Positions 6,297 through 8,355 of a stretch of 8,355 nt of DNA are shown here, one piece after another. The DNA lies in the NCBI GenBank assembly GCA_938004115.1, contig CALKWS010000169.1, positions 1 to 8,355 of the forward strand, written 5' to 3'. A program made the translations under genes and the position numbers. Under the pieces are notes generated by a model, which did not search any database, had not been told where the DNA came from, and saw only the letters and a list, made by a program, of their open reading frames with translations. How positions within the stretch are numbered: the stretch's first letter is position 1; every line of letters starts with the position of its first letter. Source of the stretch: an uncultured Ruaniaceae bacterium. GTDB taxonomy: Bacteria > Actinomycetota > Actinomycetes > Actinomycetales > Beutenbergiaceae.

Positions 6297-6572
6297 CAGG
6301 CCGCGGGCGCCGGCGCCTCCGGTCCCGCTGAGTGCGGCACGCAACCGGTCGGGGTCGATCCGCCAGTACCCGACCTGCTCGCCGTCCACCAGGACCACCG
6401 GCACCAACTCCCCGTAACGCTTCTGGCGCTCCGGGTCTGTGTCCACGTCCACTTCCTCCCAGGGCTCCCCCTCAGCGGCGCACACCTCCTGCACCACGCG
6501 CCGCGCCTGATCGCACAGATGGCACTGCGCACGCATCATCAGTTGCACCCGCGGTGCCGAGGGCTGGTCCAT
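6264..6572 (-). CDS. Glutaredoxin family protein (CXXC, DUF836-like)
   Basis: Small cytoplasmic thioredoxin-fold protein of 102 residues. The redox motif CHLC is at residues 17-20, in RAQCHLCDQARRVV. EVDVDTDPE follows at about 40-48 and the cis-proline loop ELVPVVLVDGEQVGYWRID at about 55-73, the pattern of the short DUF836/PF05768 glutaredoxin-like group. The tail (about 84-102) is Gly/Ala/Arg-rich and ends in six arginines encoded inside a tandem duplication. The frame stays open upstream to 6653. I prefer the ATG at 6572 because the conserved fold begins right after it and a -10-like TAGCCT lies seven bases upstream, which fits a leaderless mRNA; no Shine-Dalgarno is visible. It is divergent from the HAD hydrolase gene. 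Substrate and physiological partner are unknown. It matches the Rv0506 position in M. tuberculosis, from memory. Confidence 0.88.
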   Translation of the reverse strand: MDQPSAPRVQLMMRAQCHLCDQARRVVQEVCAAEGEPWEEVDVDTDPERQKRYGELVPVVLVDGEQVGYWRIDPDRLRAALSGTGGAGARGLRARLRRRRRR

Positions 6573-6579
6573 GCACGCC

Positions 6580-6585
6580 AGGCTA
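6580..6585 (-). promoter_or_regulatory. Predicted -10 of the glutaredoxin gene (leaderless)
   Basis: The minus strand reads TTAGCCT followed by GGCGTGC and then the ATG at 6572. TAGCCT fits the actinobacterial TANNNT -10, and the seven-base gap would put the start site on the ATG itself. No clear -35 is seen. Confidence 0.45.
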
Positions 6586-6673
6586 ACCCCGGCGGGAGGC
6601 TTCGCGCCCCGGCCCGCGCGGGCCGGGGACGGGCGCCTGGCTGCTGCCATCATCGCCCCGCCAGTTCGCCGGG

Positions 6674-6702
6674 TCGAGCAGCGGAGCCGGCGCCGTTAGG
6701 GT
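6674..6702 (+). promoter_or_regulatory. Predicted promoter of the HAD hydrolase gene (leaderless)
   Basis: A weak -35, TCGAGC (6674-6679), a 17-base spacer and the -10 TAGGGT (6697-6702) precede the GTG at 6709 by six bases. No Shine-Dalgarno is present in that gap, so transcription probably starts at the GTG. This supports the chosen start codon. Confidence 0.5.
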
Positions 6703-6708
6703 GGTCCG

Positions 6709-7506
6709 GTGACATCCGGCGCCGCCGCGTTCTTCGACGTGGACAACACCATCATCCGGGGCGCGTCGTCCTATCACCTCGCCCGGGAGTTGCGCCGGCG
6801 CGGGATCATGCGGCGTCGCGATATCGCCTACTTCGCTGCCCATGCCTTCTACTACTTCCTGTTCGGGGAGAACAAGAAGCACATCGACCGGGTGCGTGCC
6901 CGGGCACTGGCGATGCTGCGGGGCCATTCCGTCGCCGAGATGATCGCGGTGGCCGAGGAGGTCTACGAGCAGGTCCTGACCCATCGGATCTTTCCCGGCG
7001 CCCGCGACCTGATCGATCAGCACCTGCAGGCCGGGGATCAGGTATGGATCGTCACCGCTGCCCCCCGGGAGGTGGGTGACCTGGTGGCACATCGCCTGGA
7101 GTTGACCGGCGTGCTCGGCACGGTCGCCGAGCACCGGGACGGGGTGTACACCGGCAAGTTGGTCGGGGACATGATGCACGGGGAGCACAAGGCCGCCGCG
7201 GTGCGCAGGGTCGCCGAGGAAGAGGGGCTCGATCTGACGCAGTCCGCCGCCTACGGGGACTCCAGCCATGACATCCCGATGCTGCGGACCGTGGGCCAGC
7301 CGTGCGCGATCAATCCCGACCCGCGGCTACGCCTGTTCGCCGCCGACATCGGTTGGCCGGTGCGGGACTTCCGCCGGCGGCGTCGCAACGTGCGCGGGGG
7401 TCTGCGCACCGCCAGCCAAGCCGGTGCGGTGTGGGTGGCGGCTACCGTGCTGCGGGCAGTGGGCAAGGCGGCGGCACGCAGGATCGAGCGTGCCCGTACC
7501 CGCTGA
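6709..7506 (+). CDS. HAD-IB family hydrolase (SerB-like phosphatase)
   Basis: Cytoplasmic HAD-superfamily phosphatase of 265 residues in the IB subfamily that includes phosphoserine phosphatase. Motif I is FFDVDNTII, with nucleophile D10 and acid/base D12. Motif II is the threonine in IVTAAPR (T116). Motif III/IV comprises K161 in GEHKAAAV and YGDSSHDIPML with D184 and D188. The helical cap is residues about 20-95, including the aromatic stretch AHAFYYFLF (45-52). After the HAD core (ending near 220) comes an Arg-rich segment and a mostly hydrophobic helix ending in basic residues (about 236-262), possibly membrane-associating. The catalytic set is complete, but substrate cannot be read from sequence; relatives are annotated SerB1 (Rv0505c position) without proof that phosphoserine is the substrate. 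GTG start, leaderless-type promoter. Divergent from the glutaredoxin gene and convergent with bS22. Confidence 0.92.
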   Translation: MTSGAAAFFDVDNTIIRGASSYHLARELRRRGIMRRRDIAYFAAHAFYYFLFGENKKHIDRVRARALAMLRGHSVAEMIAVAEEVYEQVLTHRIFPGARDLIDQHLQAGDQVWIVTAAPREVGDLVAHRLELTGVLGTVAEHRDGVYTGKLVGDMMHGEHKAAAVRRVAEEEGLDLTQSAAYGDSSHDIPMLRTVGQPCAINPDPRLRLFAADIGWPVRDFRRRRRNVRGGLRTASQAGAVWVAATVLRAVGKAAARRIERARTR

Positions 7507-7525
7507 CGGGTCCGCGCACCGGCTG

Positions 7526-7538
7526 AGGTGCGGCACCT
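7526..7538. other. Short palindrome after the HAD gene
   Basis: AGGTGCGGCACCT, five-base arms around CGG, 19 bases after the hydrolase stop. It may be a weak hairpin or part of the termination region; nothing else supports a role. Confidence 0.3.
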
Positions 7539-7580
7539 GCACCCGTTGACACGCAGATCTGCGCACCGCCCGGGAGACGC

Positions 7581-7602
7581 CGTCGGGCCGCGGTGCCCGA
7601 CG
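7581..7602. terminator. Hairpin between convergent HAD hydrolase and bS22 genes
   Basis: CGTCGGGC and GCCCGACG (eight perfect pairs) with a CGCGGT loop, ten bases beyond the bS22 stop and about 75 bases after the hydrolase stop. It lacks a T-run. Its position suits a terminator for bS22, possibly acting in both directions. Confidence 0.65.
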
Positions 7603-7612
7603 ACGCCCAGTG

Positions 7613-7711
7613 TCACTTCTTGTTGCGGCGCTGGTGCCGCGTGCGGCGCAGCATCTTGCGATGCTTCTTCTTCGACATCCGCTTGCGGCGCTTCTTCACC
7701 ACAGAACCCAT
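7613..7711 (-). CDS. 30S ribosomal protein bS22 (AURKAIP1/COX24-type, 32 residues)
   Basis: A 32-residue, extremely basic protein with the sequence pattern MGSVVKKRRKRMSKKK ... MLRRTRHQRRNKK. Sixteen or more residues are Lys/Arg. The KKRRKRMSKKKHRKMLRRTR core is diagnostic of the short actinobacterial bS22 proteins that bind rRNA in mycobacterial ribosomes. It is complete, with ATG at 7711 and TGA at 7615-7613. GAGG sits five bases before the ATG (minus strand GGTGAGGTCCC then ATG). It lies downstream of the helix-turn-helix gene on the same strand, the Rv0500A-Rv0500B arrangement known from mycobacteria, but with a 226-base gap full of inverted repeats here. A hairpin follows the stop. Small basic genes like this are often missed by gene finders. 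Confidence 0.92.
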   Translation of the reverse strand: MGSVVKKRRKRMSKKKHRKMLRRTRHQRRNKK

Positions 7712-7740
7712 GGGACCTCACCAACTCGTACGCAGGAATG

Positions 7741-7770
7741 CAGCCGGGCGCATCGGGCATGCCCCGGCTG
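7741..7770 (-). other. Long hairpin in the bS22 upstream region
   Basis: CAGCCGGG (7741-7748) pairs with CCCGGCTG (7763-7770), and GCAT (7750-7753) with ATGC (7759-7762), leaving one bulged base and a five-base loop: about twelve pairs. It ends 29 bases upstream of the bS22 ATG and is not followed by a T-run. It could be a terminator/attenuator or a leader structure. Confidence 0.6.
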
Positions 7771-7785
7771 AGTGTGCTCGCCGAA

Positions 7786-7799
7786 GTCTACGCGTAGAC
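7786..7799. other. 14-bp perfect palindrome upstream of bS22
   Basis: GTCTACGCGTAGAC is its own reverse complement. It has no loop, so it looks more like a protein-binding site than an RNA hairpin. It overlaps the only TANNNT -10-like hexamer (minus-strand TAGACT) seen upstream of bS22, so an operator role is possible but unproven. Confidence 0.4.
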
Positions 7800-7937
7800 G
7801 ACCGGGGCTGCGTCCACGCGGCGGCGCACCGTGCGCCAGATCACGTGCTCCAGCGACCGCCCGAGGCTCGGGGCCGACCCGCGGCTCGACGCAGACCCGC
7901 GGCGAGACCAGGGCGTTGGCTTCCCTGGGCGCCGGCT

Positions 7938-7970
7938 TCAGCGCCCGGAGGCGGCATCACCGGGCGCTGA
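7938..7970 (-). terminator. Hairpin overlapping the HTH gene stop codon
   Basis: Eleven-base perfect arms, TCAGCGCCCGG (7938-7948) and CCGGGCGCTGA (7960-7970), with an 11-base loop. In the minus-strand transcript the last three bases of the second arm are the TGA stop of the HTH gene. There is no following T-run. It may act as a terminator or protect the 3' end; being inside the coding sequence makes this less certain. Confidence 0.5.
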
Positions 7971-8150
7971 GTCCAACCCGCCGGTGAGCAGTTCGTCCAC
8001 GGCGGCCTGCGGCACCCGGTAGGACTTACCCACCCGCACGGCCGGCAGTTCACCGGAGTGCACCATCCGGTACACGGTCATCCGGGACACCCGGGCCAGT
8101 TCCGCCACCTCGGCCACCGTCAGAAACTTCGGCGCCTGGGCGTCGGCCAT
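7938..8150 (-). CDS. Helix-turn-helix excisionase/MerR-like DNA-binding protein
   Basis: A 70-residue DNA-binding protein consisting of little more than one winged helix. The sequence FLTVAEVAELARVSRMTVYRMVHSGELPAVRVGKSYRV (about 9-46) is the classic excisionase-family HTH of the AlpA/Xis/BldC type, with recognition helix near VSRMTVYRMVHSG and the wing at AVRVGKSYRVP. A short C-terminal tail (about 58-70) is Gly/Ala/Ser-rich. The close pattern match to mycobacterial Rv0500A, and its place before bS22, mark it as a chromosomal regulator, not a prophage excisionase; no integrase is nearby. The frame is open to 8174, but the ATG at 8150 has a strong GGAAGGA six bases upstream and gives the normal length. 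Its targets are not evident. Confidence 0.9.
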   Translation of the reverse strand: MADAQAPKFLTVAEVAELARVSRMTVYRMVHSGELPAVRVGKSYRVPQAAVDELLTGGLDSAPGDAASGR

Positions 8151-8156
8151 GGACTG

Positions 8157-8163
8157 TCCTTCC
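8157..8163 (-). promoter_or_regulatory. Ribosome binding site of the HTH gene
   Basis: Minus strand GGAAGGA lies six bases before the ATG at 8150 and decides between this start and the in-frame upstream GTG at 8174. Confidence 0.8.
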
Positions 8164-8206
8164 GGTCGTGGCACGTCAGTGCGGGGTAGGGGTGCGTCCG
8201 TCGAAC

Positions 8207-8230
8207 ATCTGTGACGGCCCCCGAACAGAT
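8207..8230. promoter_or_regulatory. Inverted repeat in the HTH gene upstream region
   Basis: ATCTGT (8207-8212) and ACAGAT (8225-8230) are perfect inverted repeats 12 bases apart. Read the other way, CGAACA occurs as a direct repeat with a 20-base period (8202-8207 and 8222-8227). The pair lies at or just downstream of the predicted transcription start, where an operator would be expected. Confidence 0.4.
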
Positions 8231-8234
8231 CAGC

Positions 8235-8240
8235 ATCCTA
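8235..8240 (-). promoter_or_regulatory. Predicted -10 of the HTH gene
   Basis: The minus strand reads CCATAGGATGC; TAGGAT fits TANNNT. A start site near 8228 would give a leader of about 78 bases. No good -35 is seen at the expected distance, so confidence is limited. Confidence 0.35.
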
Positions 8241-8311
8241 TGGCAGAACCGGCTGAGAAGGAAGTGGACCACGTGACTCGTGGCGCCGGTGGGGCTGGTG
8301 GGAGGCCCCTC

Positions 8312-8353
8312 GGCGCCGGTCACCACGCGGTCAGGGCGCCGGTCACCACGCGG
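8312..8353. repeat. 19-bp direct repeat at the right edge
   Basis: GGCGCCGGTCACCACGCGG occurs at 8312-8330 and again at 8335-8353, separated by TCAG (period 23). The window ends two bases later, so more copies may follow. The rest of 8241-8355 shows no supported gene; one minus-strand frame is open from the edge to 8120 but does not look coding. Confidence 0.85.
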
Positions 8354-8355
8354 CC

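Larger units (their letters stand above)
7712..7937. other. Gene-free leader between the HTH gene and bS22
   Basis: 226 bases without a supported gene. Besides the two elements listed separately it holds a small hairpin at 7823-7837 (GGCGCA-CCG-TGCGCC) and an 18-base-period direct repeat of GACCCGCGGC (7876-7885 and 7894-7903). It probably contains the 3' end of the HTH transcript and the promoter/leader of bS22. A minus-strand TAGACT (7797-7792) is a possible -10 for bS22 but has no convincing -35. Confidence 0.5.

Noticed and set aside
6583..7269. 228-codon minus-strand frame opposite the HAD hydrolase
   Set aside because: It is antisense to a gene with complete HAD motifs and lacks recognisable protein features.
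7251..7760. 169-codon minus-strand frame covering bS22 and the end of the hydrolase gene
   Set aside because: The bS22 sequence in another frame is diagnostic; this one has biased composition and no motif.
7938..8150. Phage excisionase and possible prophage remnant
   Set aside because: The HTH is of the excisionase family, but there is no integrase, attachment site or phage gene, and it matches the chromosomal Rv0500A-type protein next to bS22.
8120..8355. Minus-strand frame open from the right edge to 8120
   Set aside because: It overlaps the HTH start and its ribosome site, has no recognisable motif, and includes the edge repeat. An upstream gene ending inside the window cannot be excluded, but it is not supported.

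Overview
This window is a stretch of chromosome from a high-GC actinobacterium. The evidence is strong GC bias at third codon positions, the actinobacterial gene set, TANNNT-type -10 elements and leaderless-looking starts. Family content fits Actinomycetia, and Micrococcales-like is only a guess. Eleven protein genes are supported. There are no tRNA or rRNA genes, CRISPR arrays, insertion sequences or phage genes. Most of the window is conserved housekeeping DNA, and I do not see a clear new multi-gene system.

Positions 1-4802 (minus strand) hold a tightly packed system II cytochrome c maturation operon. In transcription order it is a histidine phosphatase (4158-4802), a TlpA/ResA-like thioredoxin lipoprotein (3484-4161), the CcdA thiol-disulfide transporter (2702-3484), ResB (1083-2702) and the haem-handling protein CcsB/CcsA (1-1086, cut by the left edge a few codons before its expected end). 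Every stop/start junction overlaps (ATGA or TGATG), so translation is probably coupled. CcdA should carry reducing equivalents across the membrane to the thioredoxin-like protein, which keeps apocytochrome CXXCH cysteines reduced. ResB and CcsB then export and ligate haem.

Positions 4851-6133 hold a divergent pair. A MarR-family repressor (minus) lies 48 bases upstream of the phosphatase and could head the operon, and a YceI-family lipocalin-like protein (plus) is transcribed the other way. Their 83-base intergenic region carries two related 18-bp imperfect palindromes 20 bp apart, overlapping both predicted promoters. This is the best regulatory signal in the window.

Positions 6190-7506 hold a terminator hairpin, a small CXXC glutaredoxin-like protein (minus) with a tandem duplication across its stop codon, and a divergent HAD-IB (SerB-like) hydrolase (plus). 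Both of these genes have a -10-like hexamer 6-7 nt before the start codon, suggesting leaderless mRNAs.

Positions 7507-8355 hold a 32-residue bS22-type ribosomal protein gene and an excisionase/MerR-like helix-turn-helix gene, both minus, with several hairpins and palindromes between and around them. The last 200 bases contain no supported gene.

Read in reverse, gene order and strands match, from memory, the Mycobacterium tuberculosis order Rv0500A, Rv0500B, Rv0505c, Rv0506 ... Rv0525-Rv0529. The marR/yceI pair sits where hemL (Rv0524) would precede the phosphatase.
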